From Phyto melanocephala (Eukaryota; Arthropoda; Insecta; Diptera; Rhinophoridae), in the NCBI GenBank assembly GCA_941918925.1, contig OW799233.1:105889833-105953832 (forward strand): 64,000 nucleotides of DNA. The letters are read 5' to 3'. The notes beneath the pieces were generated by a model. That model did no database searches. It was not told the origin of the DNA and saw only the letters and a list, made by a program, of their open reading frames with translations. Shown piece by piece: positions 10,948 through 21,499 of this stretch. The position numbers were made by a program, and so were the translations under genes. Numbering within the stretch: position 1 is the first letter of the stretch; each line of letters begins with the position of its first letter.

Positions 10948-11170
10948 ATTTACTCTTTGGATGATGCTGAATGCAGTGAATTATGCAGCTGCGGTGAATC
11001 ACTAACACTAACGTGTCATGCCCTTTGCGTACCATTTGCACCGTGTCGTACAGCTTTGGCATTTTACAGTCATGCTTCACCCGCGTATCAAGCATTCCGT
11101 GGTCGTTGTCTTTGTTATTCGGGACGTTTTATATGTATGAAACCACCATTAGGTGACTATTCCCTGCCAG
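10948..11170 (+). CDS. Exon b, Cys-rich domain (GDNF-receptor-like candidate)
   Basis: Acceptor TTACTTAACAG, donor GTAAGTC at 11171. The exon starts in phase 0 (IYSLDDAEC) and ends with one base of a split glycine codon. It encodes 74 codons with nine cysteines in a dense pattern: C-x3-C-x-C-x8-C-x3-C, then PFAPC, then GRCLC and FIC. This is an extracellular disulfide-rich module. The blocks ALCVPFAPCR and RGRCLCYSGRFICMKP look to me like the insect GDNF-receptor-like (Gfrl) family, a surface receptor related to vertebrate GFR-alpha. That is recognition from memory, not an alignment. Other cysteine-rich surface proteins cannot be excluded. The open frame runs on past 11171 to 11262, but the strong donor and exact phase match to exon c favour splicing. 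Confidence 0.85.
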
Positions 11171-11730
11171 GTAAGTCTACTTATCTCCAGTTGCTACTTT
11201 GCACCAACCATTATTCTCTTCAGTCTTGTGTGTCCTTTTTCATTTTTTGTTTTTCGTTATGATGGTTATTAGTGAAAAGAGGTGATGTGGGTTAAGGTGG
11301 CTATAATTGCTAGCATTATTCTTTGTTTTCCCTCACTCATTTTTCTAACAGATGTGCTATTTGGTGTGTTTTTTTGTGTATGATATTTGATGCAGCCATA
11401 TTATGATGCATCATTCAGCTGCTCAATGTACTTAATGCATTAAGAATTCTATAGAGTATATTAAAACAAGCAGAGATTTTAAAGGGGTCTATTCGCAAAA
11501 AATTTCAATCTCAGTAATACTTCAAGGAAAATATTTAGTATTAAGTTTAAAAAATAGTTGCTATCATAAATTAAGTGGAAAATAAAATTTACCATTTAGT
11601 TTCAAGTTACAGGTATTGTAAACAATTGTCTCTGATATGTTACATGGTGGCAAGCTAAACAAAAATAAGCCATAGTTAACATGAACAAATATTTAGACAA
11701 ACCAGTAAACATCGCTTACTTAAGGAGCTA

Positions 11731-12026
11731 ATACACGGCATGTTTTTTACATCTGACTTGTCAAATTCTCCACTGCTAATACAAACATGTCGTGTGTTAC
11801 CTTTAAAACATTACTTCTGTAAAAAAAAAACATGTGTGGAGACATCTGACAAAATTTTAATTAGAGTGTGCTCTATTTTCTTCTGTCAAAACATTTGACA
11901 TGAGTCGTTGGCAGAAATCTTTGCTGCTGCAAAGCAGTCAGCGAAAAAGTACAATTTTGACAGACAAGTAGATTTACATATGTCTCACAGATTTTAAAGT
12001 CAAATGTAAAAAACACGCCGTGTATT
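11731..12026. mobile_element. MITE with ATACACGGC ends and TA flanks, copy 1
   Basis: ATACACGGCATGTTTTTTAC at the left matches the complement of the right end (GTAAAAAACACGCCGTGTAT). TA flanks both sides (11729-11730 and 12027-12028), as in Tc1/mariner-type insertion. Length is about 296 bp, in the second visible intron. A second copy is at 61415-61705. Confidence 0.75.
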
Positions 12027-13106
12027 ATAGCCTTTAGGGATAGATATGAAACAATATTAAACAAAAATGCATAAACTACCTTAACATCTACAAAAGCGTA
12101 ACGAATAAATTTAATTTGGAAATTCCTAATTTTGGAAATCGGTATGAGCATTTTTTGCTTATAAGAAAATTACGCCTAGGCAAAATCCTAATGATGTTTT
12201 TCTGTTATAGCTGGTCCGAAATTGCTACCAACAAAAAAAGTTTTAAATATTTTCATTAGAGGATATTTTTTAATATTATTATTGCGAATTATGTTTCACT
12301 AACTTTTTTGTGTTCTTCTGATTGACATTGATTTGTGATAAAGGGTACTATACTTGTTACCTTTATACATACATTTTATCAATATCCGCCCAGTAGTAAT
12401 TGAGCCAATCGAGTTCTGTAGACATATACAAAAAGACACACAGTCAAAAATTCCAAAATGAGGTGTTTTGTGTTCAAATTGTTCAATATATATGCCGCCA
12501 TAAAAAATTAAAAATTTTCCATATACAGACACAATTATTTTACAATCTTATTAGCTTGTCTAGATTCTGTATTTCTAACATTTAATACAAAAAGAAATAA
12601 TTCTTTCAAATACTTTTCGGGTAAATTTATAACTAAATTCTTTATGAATAACAATAAAATAAAGGTGGTGTAGTTGTCAGAAAATGATAGAAGAAAAATT
12701 TAAAGAAAAAAAAAAAAAAACAATAACAACACAAGAGAATAAACTGTGGCAGTTCATGTTATACCTTGGATAATGATTTCATTTTATGATAAACGATGAT
12801 GATTAAATATCTTCATACTTTTAACAGCAGACTTCAAACTAACCATGAAAATAACATTTCTAATCGAAAGAAAGAAAAAACAACTATTTTTTGTCCATAA
12901 TATTATTTTTCTCAAGGATTACGAATGCCCAGAATGTTTGTGCAATTTTTTGCACAACTTGTTAAGTTTTAAAGCGATTTAAAGTGTGCGTGTTATGAAA
13001 AGTGTAGTAAAAAATTAATGCAACTCTTAAAATAACTATAAATTACAACTATGAACAACTAAAAGAAGGGAAAATTATTTCTTTTTATTTCTTCTTCTAA
13101 AAAAAG
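12027..13106 (+). other. Remainder of the second visible intron
   Basis: AT-rich intronic sequence ends at the acceptor CTAAAAAAAG (13106). Short frames at 12299-12585 on both strands have no recognisable domain. Confidence 0.7.
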
Positions 13107-13234
13107 GTGGAGTATTTCTTATGTTGGGCTATAGTTCTGCTGATGAAGCCTTATTAAGACCTCACACCAATTTGGGTGTGCAGGATGCTGTCAGAGCGCT
13201 GCAACAATATGTGACAACGTATATTGATAATCAG
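13107..13234 (+). CDS. Exon c of Cys-rich receptor-like gene
   Basis: The acceptor is AAAAAAAG and the donor GTAAGATG at 13235. With the G carried from exon b the frame reads GGVFLMLGYSSADEALLRPH and ends VTTYIDNQ in phase 0. It has no cysteines, in contrast to exon b, and looks like a separate globular region (QDAVRALQQYV helix-like). The exon is 128 bp, so exons b and c together give exactly 117 codons. With the first residue of exon d, the last residues form the sequon NQT. Confidence 0.85.
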
Positions 13235-13462
13235 GTAAGATGCATTTCATCGTTGAGACAACGAAAATTGTTTTGTGTAATTCTTTGAATAAATTATTAT
13301 CGGAATTATTGTTAAGCTCTTAAATTTTGTTACCTTTATACAAATAGAAAAAAAGGCAAAAAATTAAGAGTGCAACGATATTTTATATTAAAATATAATT
13401 TCAGAATATAATGAAACAAGTAAATAATATATAACTTTTTATTTTTTTAAATTTTATTTCAG

Positions 13463-13573
13463 ACTCAATGTACTTTAACTTTGTATAATATGACGGAAGA
13501 GAATATTATAGTTGCTGCCCGATTGCCGCATGATGCTAAATCAAAGGCAATTGATTTGCTAAAGAAAGAAATA
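13463..13573 (+). CDS. Exon d of Cys-rich receptor-like gene
   Basis: Acceptor TTTTATTTCAG, donor GTAAGTTA at 13574. It holds 37 complete codons, phase 0 at both ends. The product includes TQCTLTLYNMTEENIIVAAR with the N-glycosylation sequon NMT, and ends in a Lys-rich helix (KAIDLLKKEI). The phase-0 boundaries mean that skipping this exon would keep the frame. Confidence 0.85.
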
Positions 13574-13930
13574 GTAAGTTATTAAACTTAAGGTTAATAA
13601 TAAGTGAAGTATTTATAAGAGGCGGTTAGTTAGTAATTAATAAATTAATTTTAAATCTCCACATTAATATTACGTGATTAAGAAAGTAATTATGATGAAG
13701 CAAAAATGTTATCATTATATATGTATGCTATAATCAGTCATGCCTCATAACACTCCTCACCTCATTATAGGCTAGCCTGGATTTCGGATTTAATATTCTA
13801 TGCCTTTTTTATTATGACTTTGCCATCTGATTTAAAATTTCTACACAGTCATCTGTATTCTAAAAGTCAAGCTCATTCTATCTGCCATTTCGTTTCGGAC
13901 AATATCTTAGATTTTATTCTTTTATATTAT

Positions 13931-14510
13931 TATACCCTTCACCTGTGGTGCACAAGGGTATATATAGCTTTGTCATTCCGTTTGTAATTTCTACAATTTT
14001 CATCTCCGACCCCATAAAGTATATATTTTCTGAAAGCTTATGAATAGAGGAGTCGAGTAAGCCCTGACCGTCTGTCCATCTGTCCGTCTGTCCGTGTGTT
14101 GGTTGAAATCAACTTTTAGAAGCAACTATATGTTCCTCAGATCTGTATTTGGTATCAATCTCTTGGAAATATCCAGGAATAAATCGCTGTTGAAATTCAG
14201 CACAATCGCCCCATAACTTTCTGAGATATGAGCAAAAAACCACGACCACCTCGTTTTTTTCACAATTACAACAACAACATACATACATACATGTAAAAAA
14301 CATACCAAAAAAAAAAAAAATTACAAAGAAAGTAATAAAAAAAAATACAAAAACAAAATTAAAAAAAAAATTGAAAAAAATTGAAAAAAATTTTTTAAAA
14401 AAATATAAAAAAAAATAATAAAATATAAATAATATATTAAATAAAATAAAAATTTTTTGGCTCAGAGGGTATATAAGATTCGGCACGGCCGAATATAGCA
14501 CTGTTACTTG
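13931..14510 (+). mobile_element. TATACCC-hairpin element, family A copy 3
   Basis: A 580-bp copy. The 5' end TATACCCTTCACCTGTGG pairs with CAAGGGTATA. It is followed by CCCCATAAAGTATATATTTT, a GTCCATCTGTCCGTCTGTCC tract, a poly-A/T low-complexity stretch, and the 3' hairpin ATTCGGC-ACG-GCCGAAT ending in TTACTTG. It is in the same orientation as the host gene. The open frames at 14109-14501 are composition artefacts. Confidence 0.8.
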
Positions 14511-14662
14511 TTCATATTTAATGTTGTTGTAGCGCTTTAATTTGATATTAATATTGAAAGGGTTATGAGGGATATTGCCATATTCATCATATTTGAACCA
14601 TATACGCGAAATTTTATTTAAGATGCCACCTTGGCATTTACTGCTATCTAATGACTCAATCA

Positions 14663-14666
<4 letters not shown>

Positions 14667-14702
<36 letters not shown>
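14667..14702 (+). repeat. (AT)n microsatellite
   Basis: About 18 uninterrupted AT units. Confidence 0.97.
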
Positions 14703-14705
<3 letters not shown>

Positions 14706-14968
14706 GATTCTTTTTTGTCAATCCTACTGTAGTCGGTGTAGGACAAAATAGTACACCACAATATCTGCCAATTAAACAATGTCCACTAAGTACTTCAGTT
14801 TCAGTTTTAACTTTTAAGAAGAGTTCTCATTTAAGTTATAGCATGTGAGAAGTGACCAAATTAATAAACAGTGCCTCATTTAAAAGATTACATTTAAAAG
14901 AACAATAAAAGAAAAACGCTTTAAAATTTTGTGAAATTTTTTTTTGTTCTGAAGTATAATTGTTTCGG

Positions 14969-15640
14969 TTACAAATTAAATATTATTTTATTCATATGAC
15001 TGTCGTGACTAGCATCACAACGATCGCACAAATTTTCGAACCCTTTTTCGAGTGTATGGAGTTGTATCTTGGCAATGGTATTACGAATATAAGCCTTTAA
15101 TTTCTTTTTTGTCTCTGTTTTGTCTGCATAACACTTGTCTTTAACGGGGCTCCACAGAAAATAGTACAACTGTGTCAAGTTGTAGCTTTTTGGCGGCCAA
15201 TTAACATTATTTCGGCTAGTTAAACGGCCATCAGACGTTTTACGCAATAAATCGATTGTGGCCTGAGATATGTTGCAAGATGCACAATACTGTTGAAATC
15301 AAATATCATTCACATCAATTTCGTGAAGAACGGGCACAAAGAAATTAGTTATTATTGTGCGATTAGTGTCTCCATTGGGCGTTTTATGTTCAAAGAAATA
15401 TGGGTCAATGATACCTCCGCTCCAAACAGTCACTCATAATGTGTGCACTGGCTGCTGCAAGACCACGTTTGGGTTTTCTGAGCCCCAAATACGGCAGATT
15501 TTCTTATTAATGTACCCACCAGGCTGAAAATCAGCTTCACCATGCAAAAATCTTGTAATATCAGATTTACTGCCAATTTCCAATAAATCCTAACGTTGCT
15601 CAAGTGTAAATTGATTGATTTCATTTAGCAGAAATAACAT
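14969..15640 (-). pseudogene. Decayed mariner-type transposase (antisense in intron)
   Basis: The minus-strand frame 15247-14969 begins in the terminal transposase block and reads NNVNWPPKSYNLTQLYYFLW (family norm PPRSCDLTPLDYFLW), then KDKCYADKTET and a C-terminal SHMNKIIF. Upstream on the minus strand (15624-15430 and neighbours), fragments of the catalytic region appear in other frames. Stops and frameshifts make it non-functional. It belongs to the same broad Tc1/mariner group as the copy at 7190-8170. Confidence 0.8.
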
Positions 15641-15984
15641 ACTCAATTTTGTTACAGCAGAGACTGACAGAATAGCATTGCCAGATCCAAAATAACTGCT
15701 GGTTTAAATTTAACCCATTAGATGGTCCACCCTTTATATTATACTTCTCATACTATTTGTTTAATCAAAGCTATTATCTTAGAAGACCTCTAGTTGATCT
15801 CGTTTGCAAGTTTTGTTAGAGATATCTTGATATTCTTTTGTAAAGTTAGATTAAATTAAAGAAAAGTGCATTTAAATCCTAAGCCCATAACAGGTATACA
15901 CGTATGGCCAACTGAAATATTATGCGTTCTAATAAAAACCATAATCTCAATTCCGTTACTATACTGACAAAGCCAGGCACCCAG

Positions 15985-16480
15985 CTCTTCATTTTAATCT
16001 ATTTGGGGTTTTCAATTCGAATTCCTTAGGTAGACCAAGTTTGACATAGTATCCACGTCAAAACTCTTGGATCTATCACGCTCACACGCAGGACATTGAC
16101 AAAGGCAATATTTTTAAGCCTAATTATCTTCTTTGCATGCTCTACATGTCTCTTCATCTGACGCTAGTTACTACACTAGTTCATCTTCTTAGCCTTGGTC
16201 TACTCAGTTTCGAAATCTCCTTCGTTTTTTCGAGATTTGGGTCACCCACTTGAATGTACGTCACTTTAGTAATTTTCCAACGTGTTCCTCCATCGTTAAA
16301 ATTTCATAAATTTAATTTTATTTTTTAACCGCTTCTTGCATTTTTTTGTCAGCTTCTTCTTTTCCTAATATGCCACCATGGCTTGCTAACCATATTAAGT
16401 CTAGACTTTAACAATTCTGAAGCGGGCATATCTCGCTCTTACATTGCAGCATATTCTAAAGTTCCACCATTTTGTTCATT
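15985..16480 (-). pseudogene. Degraded non-LTR RNase H region
   Basis: On the minus strand, blocks in shifting frames read ASHGGILGKEEADKKMQEAV-like near 16340-16400 (family norm PGHSGIxGNExADxLA, the RNase H end) and YCLCQCPACERDRS near 16060-16120 (the downstream zinc-binding tail). Order and spacing fit an I/R1-type element C-terminus. Strongly decayed. Confidence 0.5.
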
Positions 16481-16979
16481 AGTGTCATTAGTGATAACTT
16501 ACCACCTATTTGTATCTTGTTGTTGTTAGCCTGTTTTGATTATCCAAAGTTAATTAATTCTCAGTAAAGAATTTTCAATGATGCCTTAATACCCTAGTAT
16601 CAACTGGATATCAAGATAGAAATGTCATTAATTGCATAAACAAATCTTAATTCTGCAATAAAACAAAATGAGGACCTTATATACATCTCGCCTGACCTGA
16701 CCCTCTCAATGCTGGTATTTGATTTCCCAAATTAAATAAAGGACAGGGTAGTAATATTAATCAAACATCTTAATTACTGCTACCCACAAAAAAAAAAACA
16801 AAACAAACGTATAGAAACAGAAACATACAAGCATCTTAAGTGGGTTAAAAATAATAATATTATTTTATTTTTTCTATGCATTTTTTTTTGTTATATTTTT
16901 AGCAGCATTGTTAAACTAACATTGACATTTTCTCATTATCAATAATTAATTAAATTTCTTGTTCACTCTTATTTTAAAG

Positions 16980-17270
16980 GATGAATGTACCTCCGTTCTA
17001 AAGACCATTAGTCATCATATCAATGCCGAACACCATGAACTACAATCCCACCGACTATTAAGCATTTTTAAAATGGCTGAAGTCGAAGTTGTTTGGCCAG
17101 AAAATAGTGCAGCCATTAGCCTTAGATGCAATAACTGCAGTTACAACTTATTAATCAGCACATTAATAGCACTACTCCTGAGTACTGGCAGCACGAATTT
17201 TTTGTTAACGACAACAGTAGATTTCGTACAGCAAGTGAGTAGAAGGTCGACATTTGAAAAAACAACATGA
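16980..17270 (+). CDS. Terminal exon: C-terminal region, hydrophobic tail and stop
   Basis: The acceptor is CTTATTTTAAAG. The frame starts in phase 0 (DECTSVLKTISHHINAEHH) and runs 96 codons to TGA at 17268-17270. It holds two more cysteines and the sequon NCS, followed by a hydrophobic stretch (NLLISTLIALLLSTGSTNFLL). This could be a single membrane anchor with a very short tail, or a GPI-attachment signal. A near-consensus donor, CAA|GTGAGT, lies at 17235 in phase 0 just after VDFVQQ. An alternative transcript could therefore splice out and replace the last 11 residues. Total visible protein from exon a is 271 residues. Confidence 0.85.
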   Translation, partial: DECTSVLKTISHHINAEHHELQSHRLLSIFKMAEVEVVWPENSAAISLRCNNCSYNLLISTLIALLLSTGSTNFLLTTTVDFVQQVSRRSTFEKTT

Positions 17271-17675
17271 CATTAAAAAGTAAACAAAAAATAAATAAAA
17301 AAAAAAACAAACAATACAACAGCAAGGAATATTAAATATTTAGGTCATAAAATATTAAAAATTTATTAAATATACAAAGACAACTCTAAAATAAATTATA
17401 AAAACTAAATATATGTATGAATATGTTTATATAACTGAAATAAATCTACACCCTATACTATACATAAAAATCATACATACATACATACACGTACTTAAAG
17501 ACAAACATGCCTGCATATATACATATATATATATAATATAGAACTATATTTAATTAAATATACATACTTACATATATAAACAAAATTAAACAGGATGTTT
17601 AAAGAAGATGTTATAGATTAAAATCCCAAAATAATTAGAAAATGTGTTTTATACTTGTACAGTGTTAAATAAACG
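17271..17675 (+). promoter_or_regulatory. Probable 3' UTR with polyadenylation signals
   Basis: AATAAA-type hexamers occur soon after the stop (about 17290), near 17391, and at 17668-17673, the last followed by a GT-rich stretch. Any could end the transcript; the sequence does not decide which. Confidence 0.5.
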
Positions 17676-20600
17676 GAAACGGAAGTTGTTTAGGACTTAA
17701 ATCAAGTATTTTTTTATGTTTTATCGATAAGTATGAAAAAACAAAATTGAAATACATAATATTTTGCGTTTTTTAAATTTTTTTATTTTAATAAACTTAT
17801 AATCAACTTTAAAGCAATTAATTGAGTGCTCTTAAATATCCATCATGTTATTTATTATCTTTTTACTTTTTTATTGTTCTTTTTTTAATTCAAATTTCAT
17901 ATGTATATAAACAACTTGGTTTTGGTTTTAATTAAGTATACAATTTAATGGAATTATAAGTAATTTAGCTGTCATGTACACGTACTTATATATACATACA
18001 TAAATCACTTGCATATGATTTAATTTTTTATGATGCCGCTTTAAGAGTTTATTTTTTATAATTTTTGTCATCAGTAAAAGTATTTCGAAAACAATTTTAA
18101 TTAAATCAACGTATTTAATTTAAAGCAATTTAATTTGTGAAATTAAATTTAACAGAAATACGTGATATAGTTTTATACAAATTTAAATCTTCATTTTACC
18201 CATATTGTGGATTCACAGGGTAACGTCAAAAATTTAAAGAGACTTTTTAAGTTTTTAATAAATAAATAAAAAACTTTTTTAATTCACTTTAAAATTTATT
18301 GAAACTATAACATAAAGATAATAAGTCAATTCGACACTAAGGACTTCTTGCGAATATACTAGATCCACCCCTTAGCCATAAGATATCTCAGCGGATCGCT
18401 CATTGTGACCATAGATATCTCAGAGAGTTTATCCAGTATATGTTTGCTTAGGATTAACTTGTCATACTTAATAACGTTTATGTCTCACTGTCTGCCCATG
18501 TCACTTATAGTGTATTTGCTTTAATAAATATACTTTTTAACGTCGTCTAATGATTTAAAAAAAATATCGGCTGTATTTTTCAAATTGAACATGGTCATAC
18601 GAAATCTAGTTTCGGGAAAGGGCAAGGAAGACTCATATTTAACTTATACAACTGATTCGCCAACTATAGTTTCATTATGTTTTATAATAAACTTTTTGCA
18701 AGAGTGAATGTTTTTATATTAACCCGATTCAAATACGCGTGCATGCCTACTTCTCGTAATTTTATATTCTCAAACCTCTATTTTTCACCCGACTTATTTT
18801 CCAAAGTTTAGCAACTCGACTGGAAAAAGCCTAGATCAGTATAGTAAAACACATCGAAGTGCACGTTATGCCTTAAATTAACAATAATAACCAGATAGTG
18901 AGCAATATAGTTAGAGCTTTTAGGATTTTAGAAAATACTACAAAGTTTTTAATATGTTTGGGTGTAGTCCTTCTTAAATTTCTTATTTACTGCATCGAAA
19001 CTTTTAAATTATTGGCATCGCTCTATTGGCACTGTTTACGTCAGTTGACCATAATATGGTCTCCTAAGCATCATGTTTATTTTAGAAGATCTTAAGGTGT
19101 AATAGTTTTTTTTAAGCTTTAGATCTTTTCATTAATAGTAAGCTTACAAAATACAAATATATAATAAAAATTCGTATCCTGTTGATGCTACACAAAGAGG
19201 TAGCGAAATATTGATAAAATAATATAAAATAGAACGAAAAATTTTTACTTATTGAAAAGACCTAAAGTTAAAAAAAAACTATTATTATTAAAAAAGGTCA
19301 AAAAAACTTACAATTATGACCTTAAGATTTTATTAGGAAGTCTGTAATAATGTTTATGATGAACGCAATATATTTTTATGAAATGTTCATGAGTACAAGA
19401 ATCCATCCGACCAGAAGTTGTCACTTACAAACTAAGCGATTTAAAATTACGAAAAAGCATTCAAGGGCACAACTTTTTTTATTGTAAAAATATAATAACA
19501 TAATGGTAAAAGTCTTGCAAAAATAAGTCGCAATTAAATTAAGTTTTTGGCGGCAATTATGCACAAAATATATCGATAGTCAGGCATTTAATTACAAAAC
19601 TTGAGAGTATATTTAAGGCAATGGATCAGAATACCACTGAAAAGTGTGACCGCTAATGCAGAAACTTTCATTCAACCTTATTGCATTCAGAGAAATTAGA
19701 AATATTTTGGTTGGTTTGTCAAAAATTTCTCAGAAATACCGCCTTATTGCAATCATAAAGCCCATTTGTGCTAAAATCTGACACCGTAAAGGAAATTTGC
19801 TTGTCAAGAGTTATAATTTAAAAGATAGGGCACACTAGCTTCCATTAAAAAATGTTATTTTTTCCAACAAAAAAGAAACTAGCAAAATATAGTAAGTATT
19901 TTTAATTGTAATAGGTTTGGATAGCTGTTTCCATTTTAAAATAAATTACTTTATGTATAATTTAATGAGTCCTGTTTAAGTTAATTTATTAAAAAAAAAC
20001 ATTGTGCTTTTTAGGGTTATATCTTTATCTAAAAATTAAAATTTTCTGTTAATTTCGAATGCATTCAATATTCATTTATTCAAAAAATTTGAGAGAAAAA
20101 GAGCTTAAAGTTTTTACTAAATTAATTAAACAAAAAACATTTATGCCAAGCTGTTAATTTTATTTACAATAATCAAATCGAATGGATATCGAATCAACAA
20201 TAAAATGTGAAACCAATATTAAATGAAAAAATAATACGCAAAACAATCATTAAAACCCTTAAATGATTTTTGTTATGCAAAAAAAAATAAAATAAAACGA
20301 TATATGAACAAGTTAAGTTTTTAAATATTGATACAAGAACAAAAAAAAATATTTTTATGCAAAAAACAGACATGTTTTTGAAGTGATATGCTTAATATGT
20401 TCATATTTCCGTTTTTTTTCACAGTACTTTCACCATGACTAGTGTTATATGAGTAATTTTATTGTTAAAATTTTATCCACCAACAATTTTCCACACTATA
20501 AAATTAATCTTTTTGCCATAGCAAAAAAAAACAAAAAAAGTTTAATTTACTATTAAACACATAATTACGCATATACATAGATTTTCCTCCACTATAAACA

Positions 20601-20990
20601 GAATATTATTTTTAAATAAATATCCAGGAAAAACCACATATTTTCCATTTTACAAAATTTAATGACAACCGCAACATATATAATGAAAAAAACACATATA
20701 CTTATATGTAAAAACAACAATATGTGTGTTAAATATATGTGCGAAGATGAAAAAAAAACTACAACAATTTCACATGAAAATAATGTTAAAGAGGAAATGG
20801 TGCAGCTATTTTTTATTAATTGTCACCATACGACAAAAGGAAAGAAAATTATATGAAAATAAAATTCAACAGAAAATATGTTTAAACAGGAAATGCAGGA
20901 TGTGAAATGGTTCAGATGCCTATTAAGTGCATTTAAGGATATAAACAAAGACTCACTTTAATAATGACATACTGTTCTATAAAGTTTTTT
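17676..20990. other. AT-rich intergenic sequence, nothing recognised
   Basis: Short open frames at 18898-19095 and 20662-20856 have no domain and strongly AT-driven composition. Neither tRNA nor transposon ends were seen. If the alternative donor at 17235 is used, a downstream exon could hide here, but none was recognised. Confidence 0.5.
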
Positions 20991-21081
20991 TTTCAGTTAC
21001 AATACGAGGACCAGAAAATTTGTTGATATTTGGATAATACTTGGAAAAAAAGTAAAGGGTCCGCCAAATAACTTTTTTTTT

Positions 21082-21480
21082 CTATAAAAAAGTATAACTT
21101 CGGCTATGTGGCACGTAGCGCCGTCCTGTTGAAACCAAATGTTCAATTTTTGTGAACAAAAACTCGTTCAACATGGCCCGATAATGATCTTCATTGACTA
21201 TGGTCACTCCTTGCTCATTTTCGAAGAAAAATGGCTTAATTATGCCTCTGGACCAAAAACCGCACCAAACAGTGACTCGTTTTGGGTGTATCGGCTTTTT
21301 AATGTATGCGTGCGAGTTTTCTGTGCCCCAAACGCACCAATTTTGCTTGTTTACAAACCCGCCAAGATCAAAATAAGCTTCATCTGAAAAGGTGATTTTT
21401 TTTTTTGGCAAAATCGGCCAAAGTAATGTCGCAATATTTTCCAGCGTTGTTCAAGCGTATACACAACCATATTCGTTCAG
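21082..21480 (-). pseudogene. Mariner-type transposase catalytic-domain fragment
   Basis: The minus-strand frame 21411-21082 encodes FSDEAYFDLGGFVNKQNWCV with the first catalytic Asp. It then reads RVTVWCGFWSRGIIKPFFFE and NEDHYRAMLNEFLF. A frameshift follows just before the second catalytic block, WFQQDGATCH, which is present in another frame at about 21105-21145. Residues further upstream on the minus strand (21415-21480) continue the linker. It is the best preserved of the mariner fragments here, but has neither N-terminus nor C-terminal third. Confidence 0.88.
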
Positions 21481-21499
21481 CGGAAGGATAAAACTAATT

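Larger units (their letters stand above)
13574..16979 (+). other. Large last intron packed with repeats
   Basis: The donor GTAAGTTA and acceptor CTTATTTTAAAG bound a 3.4-kb intron. It holds a family A element, an (AT)n tract, an antisense decayed mariner and an antisense non-LTR fragment, each listed separately. The remainder is AT-rich. Confidence 0.8.

Noticed and set aside
10948..11262. Reading exon b through as a 101-codon stand-alone ORF
   Set aside because: A strong GTAAGT donor at 11171 and an exact phase match to the exon at 13107 make splicing the better explanation.
14109..14501. 130-codon minus-strand open frame
   Set aside because: It lies in the poly-A/T and hairpin part of a family A element; the product is mainly Phe/Ile runs from low-complexity DNA.
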